DNA from: Pithys albifrons albifrons
Lineage: Eukaryota > Chordata > Aves > Passeriformes > Thamnophilidae
Assembly (NCBI RefSeq): GCF_047495875.1
Contig: NC_092474.1
Span: 16,506,851-16,570,850 of the forward strand
DNA: 64,000 bases
Direction: 5' to 3'
Numbering within the stretch: the stretch's first letter is position 1; the number at the start of each line of letters is the position of its first letter. A program made the translations under genes and the position numbers. Positions 1 through 12,032 of this stretch are shown here, piece after piece. The notes below the pieces were generated by a model. It was not told the DNA's origin, did not search any database, and worked only from the letters and a program-made list of their open reading frames with translations.

Positions 1-1212
1 GCGTGCCACTTGCGGGTCCAGGGAAGTGCCATTTTTCAGCCCAGAATTCCAGACGGACGAAGACACCTCCCAGGGAAAAGGTGCCAGGTCAGAAATCGAA
101 TTGTCCTTTTCTAGGGTCAATGGTGCCCCATCATTGGCACCTCAGAGTTCAAGGCTGCCACCTTTTCCGTGGGCGCAAACATCAATGGCGCCTACCACTT
201 TCTTGTCTGGGAAAGTGCCGTTTTTCAACCCTGAATTCCAGACGGATGAAGACTCCTCACAGGGAAGAGGCTCCCAGGACAGAAAGCGATTGTTCCATTT
301 CTACGGTTCATCGAGCCCCATCATTGGCACCTGAGAGCCCAAGGTTGGCTCCTATACCCTGGGCGCAAAGCTCTACCATGCGTGCTACGTGAGGGTCCGG
401 GAAATTGCCGTTTCTCATTCCAGAATTCCAGACCGATGAAGATTCCTCCCAGGGAAAAGGTGTCAGGAGAGAAAGCGATTGTTCCTTTTCTAGGGTTAAT
501 GGGGCCCCAAAATTGACACCTGAGAGCCCAAGGCTGCAACCTTTTCCCTGAGCGCAAAGCTCGACGGTGCGTTCCACTTGCGGGTCCAAGAAAGTGCTGT
601 TTCTCATCCCAGAATTCGAGGCCGATGAAGATTTTTCCCTGGGAAAAAGTGCCAGGACAGAAAGCAATTGTGCCTTTTCTAGGGTTAATGAGGTCCCAAA
701 ATTGACACCTGAGAGCCCAAGCCTGCCACCTTTTCCCTGGGCGCAAAGCTCGACGGAGCGTTCCACTTGCGGGTTGGGAAAGTGCCATTTTTCAGCCCAG
801 AATTCCAGACCTATGAAGATTCCTCAGAGGGAAAAGGTACCAGGAGACAAAGCCATTGTGTATTTTGTAATGCTAATTGGGCCCCATCTTTGGCACCTGA
901 GAGCCCAAGGCTGCCACCTTTTCCCTGGTTGCAAAGCTCGACGGTGCATACCCTGTGCGGGTCCGGGAAAGGGCCGTTTTTCAGCCCAGAATTCCAGACG
1001 GAAGTCGATTCCTCTCTGGGAAATGGTGTCAGACAGAAAGCCATTGTGCCTTTTCTAGGGGTAATGGGGCCCCATCTTTGGCACCTGAGAGCCCAAGGCT
1101 GCCACCTTTTCCCTGGGCGCAAATGTCGACGGCGCGTGCCACTTGCAAGTCCGGGAATGTGCCGTTTCTCATCCCAGAATTCCAGACCTAAGAAGATTTC
1201 TCCGTGGGAAAA

Positions 1213-1400
1213 GGTGCCAGGACAGAAAGCGATTGTGCCTTTTCTAGGGTTAATGGGGCCCCAAAATTGGCAGCTGAGAGCCCAGGGCTGCCGCCTTTTC
1301 CCTGGGCGCAAAGCTCGACGGTGCGTGCCACATGCGGGTAAGGGAAAGAGCCGTTTTCAGCCTAGAATTCCAGACCAATGAAGATTCCTCCCTGGGAAAA
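1213..1400 (+). repeat. Exemplar satellite A monomer
   Basis: One 188-bp monomer, given so the reader can define the family. Landmarks in order: GGTGCCAGGACAGAAAGC at the start, CTAGGGTTA at 1244-1252, GGGGCCCC just after, the CCTTTTCCCTGGG block near 1300, the CpG cluster CTCGACGGTGCG near 1314, the AATTCC core near 1365, and CCTGGGAAAA closing the unit. The choice of start within the monomer is arbitrary. Confidence 0.95.
1244..1252 (+). promoter_or_regulatory. Exemplar TRF-type half-site CTAGGGTTA in satellite A
   Basis: CTAGGGTTA fits the published TRF1 half-site YTAGGGTTR exactly. The same 9-mer sits at the same monomer position in many A units, for example 490-498 and 679-687, and as TAACCCTAG in the reverse arm. 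Other monomers carry variants such as CTAGTGTTA, CTAGGGGTA or CTAGGGTCA that break it. Binding is inferred from the motif only. Confidence 0.4.
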
Positions 1401-2199
1401 GGTGCCAGGACAGAAAGCGATTGTTATTTATCTAGTGTTAACGGGGACCCATCATTGGCACCTGAGAGCCCAAGGCTGCCACCTTTTGCCTGGGCACAAA
1501 GCTCGACGGTGCGTTCCACTTGCAGGTCCGGGGAAGTGCCGTTTTTCAGCCCAGAATTCCAGACGGACGAAAATTCCTCCCAGGGAAAAGGTGCCAGGAC
1601 AGAAAGCCATTGTTATTTATCTAGTGTTAACGGGTACCCATCATTGGCACCTGAGAGCCCAAGGCTGCCACCTTTTGCCTGGACGCAAAGCTAGATGGTG
1701 CCTGCCACGTGCAGCTCAGAGAAAGACCTTTGTTCAGCCCAGGATTCCAGAAGGATGACGACTCCTCCCAGGGAAAAGGCTCCCAGGACAGAAAGCGATT
1801 GTTCCATTTCGAGTGTTAATGGGGGCCCGTCATTGGCATCTGAGAGCCAGAGGTTGCCTCCTTTTCCCTGGGCGCAAAGCACGACAGTGCGTGACACGTG
1901 CTGGTCCCAGAAAGTGCCATTTTACAGCCCAGAATTCCAGACCAATGAAGACTCCTCCCAGGGAAAAGGTGCCAGGACAGAAAGCCATTGTGCTTTTTGT
2001 AAAGGTAATGGGGCCCCATCATTGGCACCTGAGAGCCCAAGACTGCCACCTTTTCCCTGGACGCAAAGCTCGATGGTGCCTTCCACTTGCGGGTCCAGGA
2101 AAGTGCCGATTCTCAGACCAGAATTCCAAACCGATGATGATACCTCCCTGGAAAAATGTGCCAGGACAGAAAGTCATTGTGCCTTTTGTAGGAGTAATG

Positions 2200-4447
2200 G
2201 GGCCCCATCATTGGCACCTGAGAGCCCAAGACTGCCACCTTTTCCCTGGGCGCAAAGCTCGATGGTGCGTTCCACTTGCGGGTCCAGGAAAGTGCCGATT
2301 CTCAGACAAGAATTCCAAACCGATGAAGATTCCTCCCTGGGAAAAGGTGCCAGGACAGAAAGCCATTGTGACTTTGATAGAGGTAATGGGGCACGATCAT
2401 TGGCACCTGAGAGCCCAAGGCTACCACCTTTTCCCTGGGCGCAAATGTCAACGGCGCGTGCCACTTGCAAGTCCGGGAATGTGCCGTTTCTCATCCCAGA
2501 ATTCCAGGCCAGCGAAGATTTCTCCCTGGGAAAAGGTGCCAGGACAGAAAGCGATTGTGCCTTTTCTAGGGTTAATGGGGCCCCAAAATTGGCAGCTGAG
2601 AGCCCAGGGCTGCCACCTTTTCCCTGGGCGCAAAGCTCGACGGTGCGTGCCACATGCGGGTTAGGGAAAGAGCCATTTTCAGCCCAGAATTCCAGACCAA
2701 TGAAGATTCCTCCCAGGGAAAAAGGTGCCAGGACACAAAGCGATTGTTCTTTTTCTCAGGGTAATGGGGCCCCATCATTGGCACCTTAGAGCCCAAGGCT
2801 GCCACCTTTTGCTAGGGCACAAATCTCGACGGTGCGTTCCACTTGCAGGTCCGGGGAAGTGCCGTTTTTCAGCCCAGAATTCCAGACGGACGAAAATTCC
2901 TCCCAGGGAAAAGGTGCCAGGACAGAAAGCGATTGTTATTTTTCTAGTGTTAACGGGGACCCATCGTTGGCACCTGAGAGCCCAAGGCTGCCACCTTTTC
3001 CCTGGGCGCAAACTAGATGGTGCCTGCCACGTGCAGGTCAGAGAAAGTGCTTTGTTCAGCCCAGGATTCGAGACGGATGACGACTCCTCCCAGGGAAAAG
3101 GCTCCCAGGACAGAAAGCGATTGTTCCATTTCTAGTGTTAATGGGGGCCCGTCATTGGCATCTGAGAGCCAGAGGTTGCCTCCTTTTCCCTGGGCGCAAA
3201 GCACGACAGTGCGTGCCACGTGCTGGTCCTAGAAAGTGCCATTTAACAGCCCAGAATTCCAGACCAATGAAAACTCCTCCCTGGGAAAAGGTGCCAGGAC
3301 AGAAAGCCATTGTGCTTTTTGTAAAGGTAATGGGGCCCCATCATTGGCACCTGAGAGCCCAAGACTGCCACCTTTTCCCTGGGCGCAAAGCTCGATGGTG
3401 CGTTCCACTTGCGGGTCCAGGAAAGTGCCGATTCTCAGACAAGAATTCCAAACCGATGAAGATTCCTCCCTGGGAAAAGGTGCCAGGACAGAAAGCCATT
3501 GTGACTTTGATAGAGGTAATGGGGCACGATCATTGGCACCTGAGAGCCCAAGGCTACCACCTTTTCCCTGGGCGCAAATGTCAACGGCGCGTGCCACTTG
3601 CAAGTCCGGGAATGTGCCGTTTCTCATCCCAGAATTCCAGGCCAGCGAAGATTTCTCCCTGGGAAAAGGTGCCAGGACAGAAAGCGATTGTGCCTTTTCT
3701 AGGGTTAATGGGGCCCCAAAATTGGCAGCTGAGAGCCCAGGGCTGCCACCTTTTCCCTGGGCGCAAAGCTCGACGGTGCGTGCCACATGCGGGTTAGGGA
3801 AAGAGCCATTTTCAGCCCAGAATTCCAGACCAATGAAGATTCCTCCCAGGGAAAAAGGTGCCAGGACACAAAGCGATTGTTCTTTTTCTAGGGGTAATGG
3901 GGCCCCATCATTGGCACCTTAGAGCCCAAGGCTGCCACCTTTTGCTAGGGCACAAATCTCGACGGTGCGTTCCACTTGCAGGTCCGGGGAAGTGCCGTTT
4001 TTCAGCCCAGAATTCCAGACGGACGAAAATTCCTCCCAGGGAAAAGGTGCCAGGACAGAAAGCGATTGTTATTTTTCTAGTGTTAACGGGGACCCATCGT
4101 TGGCACCTGAGAGCCCAAGGCTGCCACCTTTTCCCTGGGCGCAAACTAGATGGTGCCTGCCACGTGCAGGTCAGAGAAAGTGCTTTGTTCAGCCCAGGAT
4201 TCGAGACGGATGACGACTCCTCCCAGGGAAAAGGCTCCCAGGACAGAAAGCGATTGTTCCATTTCTAGTGTTAATGGGGGCCCGTCATTGGCATCTGAGA
4301 GCCAGAGGTTGCCTCCTTTTCCCTGGGCGCAAAGCACGACAGTGCGTGCCACGTGCTGGTCCTAGAAAGTGCCATTTAACAGCCCAGAATTCCAGACCAA
4401 TGAAAACTCCTCCCTGGGAAAAGGTGCCAGGACAGAAAGCCATTGTG
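2200..4447 (+). repeat. Tandem duplication of a 1,133-bp, 6-monomer unit
   Basis: About 2,200-3,332 and 3,333-4,447 carry the same six monomer variants in the same order at a constant offset of 1,133 bp. Examples are the block at 2,725-3,135 against 3,858-4,268, and 3,017-3,232 against 4,150-4,365. On the left the copies diverge at GTAGGAGTAATGG versus GTAAAGGTAATGG. On the right they diverge where 3,313 and 4,446 take different variants. Boundaries are approximate because any break falls inside homologous sequence. Confidence 0.88.
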
Positions 4448-7400
4448 CCTTTTGTAGGAGTAGTGGGGCACCATCATTGGCACCTGAGAGCCCAAGGCTG
4501 CCACCTTTTCCCTGGGTGCAAAGCTCGACGGTGTGTACCTTATGCGGATTTGGGCCAGTGCCACTTTTGAACCCAGATTTCCAGATGGACAAAGACACCT
4601 CCCAGGGAAAAGGTGCCAGGTCAGAAATCTAATTGTCCTTTTCTAGGGTCAATGGTGCCCCATCATTGGCACCTCAGAGTTCAAAGCTGCCACCTTTTCC
4701 GTGGGCGCAAACATCAATGGCACGTACCACTTTCTTGTCCGGGAAAGTGCCGTTTTTCAGCCCTCAATTCCAGACGGATGAAGACTCCTCACAGATAGAG
4801 GCTCCCAGGACAGAAAGCGATTGTTCCATTTCTAGGGTCAATCGGGCCCCATCATTGGCACCTGAGAGCCCAAGGTTGCCTCCTATACCCTGGGCGCAAA
4901 GCTCGAGCATGCGTGCTACGTGAGGGTCCGGGAAATTGCCGTTTCTCATCCCAGAATTCCAGACCGATGAAGATTCCTCCCTGGGAAAAGGTGTCAGGAC
5001 AGAAAGCGATTGTGCCTTTTCTAGGGTTAATGAGGTCCCAAAATTGACACCTGAGAGCCCAAGCCTGCCACCTTTTCCCTGGTTGCAAAGCTCGACGGAG
5101 CGTTCCACTTGCGGGTTGGGAAAGTGCCATTTTTCAGCCCAGAATTCCAGACCTATGAAGATTCCTCAGAGGGAAAAGGTACCGGGAGACAAAGCCATTG
5201 TGTATTTTGTAATGCTAATTGGGCCCCATCTTTGGCACCTGAGAGCCCAAGGCTGCCACCTTTTCCCTGGGTGCAAAGCTCGACGGTGCATACCCTGTGC
5301 GGGTCCGGGAAAGGGCCGTTTTTCAGCCCAGAATTCCAGATGGAAGTCGATTCCTCTCTGGGAAATGGTGTCAGACAGAAAGACATTGTGCCTTTTCTAG
5401 GGGTAATGGGGCACCATCTTTGGCACCTGAGAGCCCAAGGCTGCCACCTTTTCCCTGGGCGCAAAGCTCGACGGCGCGTGCCACTTGCAAGTCCGGGAAT
5501 GTGCCGTTTCTCATCCCAGAATTCCAGACCAGAGAAGATTTCTCCCTGGGAAAAGGTGCCAGGACAGAAAGCGATTGTGCCTTTTCTAGGGTTAATGGGG
5601 CCCCAAAATTGGCAGCTGAGAGCCCAGGGCTGCCGCCTTTTCCCTGGGCACAAAGCTCGACGGTGCATGCCACATGCGGGTAAGGGAAAGAGCCGTTTTC
5701 AGCCTAGAATTCCAGACCAATGAAGATTCCTCCCTGGGAAAAGGTGCCAGGACAGAAAGCGATTGTTATTTATCTAGTGTTAACGGGGCCCCATCATTGG
5801 CACCTGAGAGCCCAAGGCTGCCACCTTTTGCCTGGGGACAAAGCTCGACGGTGCGTTCCACTTGCAGGTCCGGGGAAGTGCCGTTTTTCAGCCCAGAATT
5901 CCAGACGGACGAAAATTCCTCCCAGGGAAAAGGTGCCAGGACAGAAAGCCATTGTTATTTATCTAGTGTTAACGGGTACCCATCATTGGCACCTGAGAGC
6001 CCAAGGCTGCCACCTTTTGCCTGGGCGCAAAGCTAGATGGTGCCTGCCACGTGCAGCTCAGAGAAAGACCTTTGTACAGCCCAGGATTCCAGAAGGATGA
6101 CGACTCCTCCCAGGGAAAAGGCTCCCAGGACAGAAAGCGATTGTTCCATTTCTAGTGTTAATGGGGGCCCGTCATTGGCATCTGAGAGCCAGAGGTTGCC
6201 TCCTTTTCCCTGGGCGCAAAGCACGACAGTGCGTGCCACGTGCTGGTCCCAGAAAGTGCCATTTTACAGCCCAGAATTCCAGACCAATGAAGACTCCTCC
6301 CAGGGAAAAGGTGCCAGGACAGAAAGCCATTGTGCTTTTTGTAAAGGTAATGCGGCCCCATCATTGGCACCTGAGAGCCCAAGACTGCCACCTTTTCCCT
6401 GGACGCAAAGCTCGATGGTGCGTTCCACTTGTGGGTCCGGGAAAGTGCCGATTCTCAGACCAGAATTCCAAACCGATGAAGATTTCTCCCTGGGAAAAGG
6501 TGCCAGGACAGAAAGCCATTGTGCCTTTTGTAGGGGTAATGGCGCACCACCATTGGCACCTGAGAGCTCAAGGCTGCCCCCTTTTCCCTGGGCGCAAAGC
6601 TCGACGGTGTGTACCTTGTGCGGGTTTGGGGCAGTGCCATTTTTGAATCCAGATTTCCAGACGGACGAAGATTCCTCCCAGGGAAAAGGTGCCAGGGCAG
6701 AAAGCAAGTGTTATTTTTCTAGTGTTAACAGGGCCCCATCATTGGCACCTGAGAGCCCAAGGCTGCCACCTTTTACCTGGGCGCAAATGTCGACGGCGGG
6801 TGCCACTTGCGGGTCCGGGGAAGTGCCACTTTTCAGCCCAGAATTCCAGACGGATGAAGACACCTCCCAGGGAAAAGGTGCCAGGTCAGAAATCGAATTG
6901 TCCTTTTCTAGGGTCAATGGTGCCCCATCATTGGCACCTCAGAGTTCAAGGCTGCCACCTTTTCCGTGGGCGCAAACATCAACGGCGCGTACCACTTTCT
7001 TGTCCGGGAAAGTGCCGTTTTTCAGCCCTGAATTCCAGACGGATGAAGACTCCTCCCAGGGAAGAGGCTCCCAGGAAAGAAAGCGATTGTTCCATTTCTA
7101 GGGTTAATCGGGCCCCATCATTGGCACCTGAGAGCCCAAGGTTGCCTCCTATACCCTGGGCGCAAAGCTCGACCATGCGTGCTACGTGAGGGTCCGGGAA
7201 ATTGCCGTTTCTCATTCCAGAATTCCAGACCGATGAAGATTCCTCCCTGGGAAAAGGTGTCAGGAGAGAAAGCGATTGTTCCTTTTCTAGGGTTAATGGG
7301 GCTCCATCATTGACACCTGAGAGCCCAAGGCTGCAACCTTTTCCCTGAGTGCAAAGCTCAACGGTGCGTGCCACTTGCAGGTCCAGGAAGGTGCTGTTTC

Positions 7401-7899
7401 TCATCCCAGAATTCGAAGCCGATGAAAATTTCTCCCAGGGAAAAGGTGCCTGGAAAGAGAGCAATTGTGCCTTTTCTAGGGTTAATGGGGCCCCAAAATT
7501 GACACCTGAGAGCCCAAGGCTGCCACCTTTTCCCTGGGCGCAAAGCTCGACGGAGCGTTCCACGTGCGGGTCCAGGAAAGTGTCATTTTTTAGCCCACAA
7601 TTCCAGACCTATGAAGATTCCTCAGAGGGAAAAGGTACCAGGAGACAAACCCATTGTGTATTTTGTAATGCTAATTGGGCCCCATCATTGGCACCTGAGA
7701 GCCCAAGGCTGCCACCTTTTCCCTGGGTGCAAAGCTCGACGGTGCATACCCTGTGCGGGTCTGGGAAAGGGCCGTTTTTCAGCCCAGAATTCCAGACGGA
7801 AGTCGATTCCTCTCTGGGAAAAGGTGCCAGGACAGAAAGCCATTGTGCCTTTTCTAGGGTTAATGGGGCCCAAAAATTGGCAGCTGAGAGCCCAGGGCT

Positions 7900-8016
7900 G
7901 CCACCTTTTCCCTGGGCGCAAAGCTCGACGGTGCGTGCCACATGCGGCTAAGGGAAAGAGACGTTTTCAGCCTAGAATTCCAGACCAATGAAGATTCCTC
8001 CCAGGGAAAAGGTGCC
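7900..8016. repeat. Internal inverted repeat of the satellite A monomer (exemplar)
   Basis: GCCACCTTTTCCCTGGG at 7,900-7,916 pairs with CCCAGGGAAAAGGTGCC at 8,000-8,016, 16 of 17 positions, with an 83-bp loop. In the array the arms alternate at about 100- and 89-bp steps, close to half a monomer. Many monomers have CCCTGGGAAAA in the second position, which weakens the dyad. A cruciform or protein-dimer role is speculative. Confidence 0.7.
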
Positions 8017-8115
8017 AGGACAGAAAGCGATTGTTCTTTTTCTACGGGTAATGGGGCCCCATCATTGGCACCTGAGAGCCCAAGGCTGCCACCTTTTGCC
8101 TGGGCGCAAAGCTAG

Positions 8116-10218
8116 ATGGTGCCTGCCACGTGCAGCTCAGAGAAAGACCTTTGTTCAGCCCAGGATTCCAGAAGGATGACGACTCCTCCCAGGGAAAAGG
8201 CTCCCAGGACAGAAAGCGATTGTTCCATTTCGAGTGTTAATGGGGGCCCGTCATTGGCATCTGAGAGCCAGAGGTTGCCTCCTTTTCCCTGGGCACAAAG
8301 CACGACAGTGCGTGCCACGTGCTGGTCCCAGAAAGTGCCATTTTACAGCCCAGAATTCCAGACCAATGAAGACTCCTCCCAGGGAAAAGGTGCCAGGACA
8401 GAAAGCCATTGTGCTTTTTGTAAAGGTAATGGGGCCCCATCATTGGCACCTGAGAGCCCAAGACTGCCACCTTTTCCCTGGACGCAAAGCTCGATGGTGC
8501 CTTCCACTTGCGGGTCCAGGAAAGTGCCGATTCTCAGACCAGAATTCCAAACCGATGATGATACCTCCCTGGAAAAATGTGCCAGGACAGAAAGTCATTG
8601 TGCCTTTTGTAGGAGTAATGGGGCCCCATCATTTACACCTGAGAGCCCAAGACTGCCACCTTTTCCCTGGGCGCAAAGCTCGATGGTGCGTTCCACTTGC
8701 GGGTCCAGGAAAGTGCCGATTCTCAGACAAGAATTCCAAACCGATGAAGATTCCTCCCTGGGAAAAGTTGCCAGGACAGAAAGCCATTGTGACTTTGATA
8801 GAGGTAATGGGGCACGATCATTGGCACCTGAGAGCCCAAGGCTACCACCTTTTCCCTGGGCGCAAATGTCAACGGCGCGTGCCACTTGCAAGTCCGGGAA
8901 TGTGCCGTTTCTCATCCCAGAATTCCAGGCCAGCGAAGATTTCTCCCTGGGAAAAGGTGCCAGGACAGAAAGCGATTGTGCCTTTTCTAGGGTTAATGGG
9001 GCCCCAAAATTGGCAGCTGAGAGCCCAGGGCTGCCACCTTTTCCCTGGGCGCAAAGCTCGACGGTGCGTGCCACATGCGGGTTAGGGAAAGAGCCATTTT
9101 CAGCCCAGAATTCCAGACCAATGAAGATTCCTCCCAGGGAAAAAGGTGCCAGGACACAAAGCGATTGTTCTTTTTCTAGGGGTAATGGGGCCCCATCATT
9201 GGCACCTGAGAGCCCAAGGCTGCCACCTTTTGCTAGGGCACAATTCTCGACGGTGCGTTCCACTTGCAGCTCCGGGGAAGTGCCGTTTTTCAGCCCAGAA
9301 TTCCAGACGGACGAAAATTCCTCCCAGGGAAAAGGTGCCAGGACAGAAAGCGATTGTTATTTTTCTAGTGTTAACAGGGACCCATCGTTGGCACCTGAGA
9401 GCCCAAGGCTGCCACCTTTTCCCTGGGCGCAAACTAGATGGTGCCTGCCACGTGCAGGTCAGAGAAAGTGCTTTGTTCAGCCCAGGATTCGAGACGGATG
9501 ACGACTCCTCCCAGGGAAAAGGCTCCCAGGACAGAAAGCGATTGTTCCATTTCTAGTGTTAATGGGGGCCCGTCATTGGCATCTGAGAGCCAGAGGTTGC
9601 CTCCTTTTCCCTGGGCGCAAGGCATGACAGTGCGTGCCACGTGCTGGTCCTAGAAAGTGCCATTTAACAGCCCAGAATTCCAGACCAATGAAAACTCCTC
9701 CCTGGGAAAAGGTGCCAGGACAGAAAGCCATTGTGCCTTTTGTAGGAGTAGTGGGGCACCATCATTGGCACCTGAGAGCCCAAGGCTGCCACCTTTTCCC
9801 TGGGTGCAAAGCTCGACGGTGTGTACCTTATGCGGATTTGGGCCAGTGCCACTTTTGAACCCAGATTTCCAGATGGACGAAGACACCTCCCAGGGAAAAG
9901 GTGCCAGGTCAGAAATCTAATTGTCCTTTTCTAGGGTCAATGGTGCCCCATCATTGGCACCTCAGAGTTCAAAGCTGCCACCTTTTCCGTGGGCGCAAAC
10001 ATCAATGGCGCGTACCACTTTCTTGTCCGGGAAAGTGCCGTTTTTCAGCCCTCAATTCCAGACGGATGAAGACTCCTCACAGATAGAGGCTCCCAGGACA
10101 GAAAGCGATTGTTCCATTTCTAGGGTCAATCGGGCCCCATCATTGGCACCTGAGAGCCCAAGGTTGCCTCCTATACCCTGGGCGCAAAGCTCGACTATGC
10201 GGGCTACGTGAGGGTCCG
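8116..10218 (+). repeat. Satellite A segment related to 1,695-4,930 at two offsets
   Basis: The left part matches 1,695-3,232 at an offset of 6,421 bp (34 monomers). The right part matches about 3,340-4,930 at an offset of 5,288 bp (28 monomers). The difference, 1,133 bp, is exactly the 6-mer unit that is duplicated at 2,200-4,447 and present only once here. This segment therefore keeps the state without the 1,133-bp duplication. Confidence 0.82.
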
Positions 10219-12032
10219 GGAAATTGCCGTTTCTCATCCCAGAATTCCAGACCGATGAAGATTCCTCCCTGGGAAAAGGTGTCAGGAGAGAAAGCGATTG
10301 TTCCTTTTCTAGGGTTAATGGGGCTCCATCATTGACACCTGAGAGCCCAAGGCTGCAACCTTTTCCCTGAGTGCAAAGCTCGACGGTGCGTGCCACTTGC
10401 GGGTCCAGGAATGTGCTGTTTCTCATCCCAGAATTCGAGGCCGATGAAGATTTCTCCCAGGGAACAGGTGCCAGGTCAGAAAGCAATTGTGCCTTTTCTA
10501 GGGTTAATGGGGCCCCAAAATTGACACCTGAGACCCCAAAGCTGCCACCTTTTCCCTGGGCGCAAAGCTCGACGGAACGTTCCACGTGCAGATCCGGGAA
10601 AGTGCCATTTTTCAGCCCACAATTCCAGACCTATGAAGATTCCTCAGAGGGAAAAGGTACTAGGAGACAAAGCCATTGTGTACTTTGTAATGCTAATTGG
10701 GCCCCATCATTGGCACCTGAGAGCCCAAGGCTGCCACCTTTTCCCTGGGCGCAAAGCTCGACGGAGCGTTCCATGTGCGGGTCCAGGAAAGTGCCATTTT
10801 TCAGCCCAGAATTCCAGACCTATGAAGATTCCTCAGAGGGAAAAGGTACCATGAGACAAAGCCATTATGTACTTTGTACTGCTAATTGGGCCCCATCTTT
10901 GGCACCTGAGAGCCCAAGGCTGCCACCTTTTCCCTGGGCGCAAATGTCGACGGCGCGTGCCGCTTGCAAGTCCGGGAATGTGCCGTTTCTCATCCCAGAA
11001 TTCCAGGCCAGCGAAGATTTCTCCCTGGGAAAAGGTGCCAGGACAGAAAGCGATTGTGCCTTTTCTAGGGTTAATGGGGCCCCAAAATTGGCAGCTGAGA
11101 GCCCAGGGCTGCCACCTTTTCCCTGGGCGCAAAGCTCGACGGTGCGTGCCACATGCGGGTAAGGGAAGAAGCCGTTTTCAGCCTAGAATTCCAGACCAAT
11201 GAAGATTCCTCCCTGGGAAAAGGTGCCAGGACAGAAAGCCATTGTTCTTTTTCTAGGGGTAATGGGGCCCCATGATTGGCACCTGAGAGCCCAAGGCTGC
11301 CACCTTTTCCCTGGGCACAAAGCTCGAAGGTGCGTTCCACTTGCAGGTCCAGGGAAGTGCCGTTTTTCAGCCCAGAATTCCAGACGGAAGAAAATTCCTG
11401 CCAGGGAAAAGGTGCCAAGACAGAAAGCAATTGTTATTTATCTAGTGTTAACGGGGACCCATCATTGGCACCTGAGAGCCCAAGGCTGCCATCTTTTGCC
11501 TGGGCGCAAAGCTAGATGGTGCCTGCCACGTGCAGGTCAGAGAAAGACCTTTGTTCAGCCCAGGATTCCAGACGGATGACGACTCCTCCCAGGGAAAAGG
11601 CTCCCAGGACAGAAAGCGATTGTTCCATTTCTACTGTTAATGGCGGCCCGTCATTGGCATCTGAGAGCCAGAGGTTGCCTCCTTTTCCCTGGGCGCAAAG
11701 CACGACAGTGCGTGCCACGTGCTGGTCCCAGAAAGTGCCATTTTACAGCCCAGAATTCCAGACCAATGAAGTCTACTCCCAGGGAAAAGGGGCCAGGACA
11801 GAAAGCCATTGTGCTTTTTGTAAAGGTAATGGGGTCCCATCATTGGCACCTGAGAGCCCAAGGCTGCCACCTTTTCCCTGGACGCAAAGCTCGATGGTGA
11901 GTTCCACTTGCGGGTCCAGGAAAGTGCCGATTGTCAGACCAGAATTCCAAACCGATGAAGATTCCTCCCAGGGAAAAGGTGCCAGGACAGAAAGCCATTG
12001 TTCTTTTTCTAGGGGTAATGAGGCCCCATCAT

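Larger units (their letters stand above)
594..2200 (+). repeat. Satellite A segment, source of the 4,342-bp relationship
   Basis: The monomer variants here recur in the same order at about 4,936-6,540, an offset of 4,342 bp or 23 monomers. The match includes the distinctive monomers with CAAAGCCATTGTGTATTTTG and with CTAGATGGTGCCTGCC. Further left the offset rises to about 4,531, one extra monomer, so one copy gained or lost a unit near 400-590. The copies differ at scattered bases, so this event is older than the 4,535-bp duplication further right. Confidence 0.8.
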
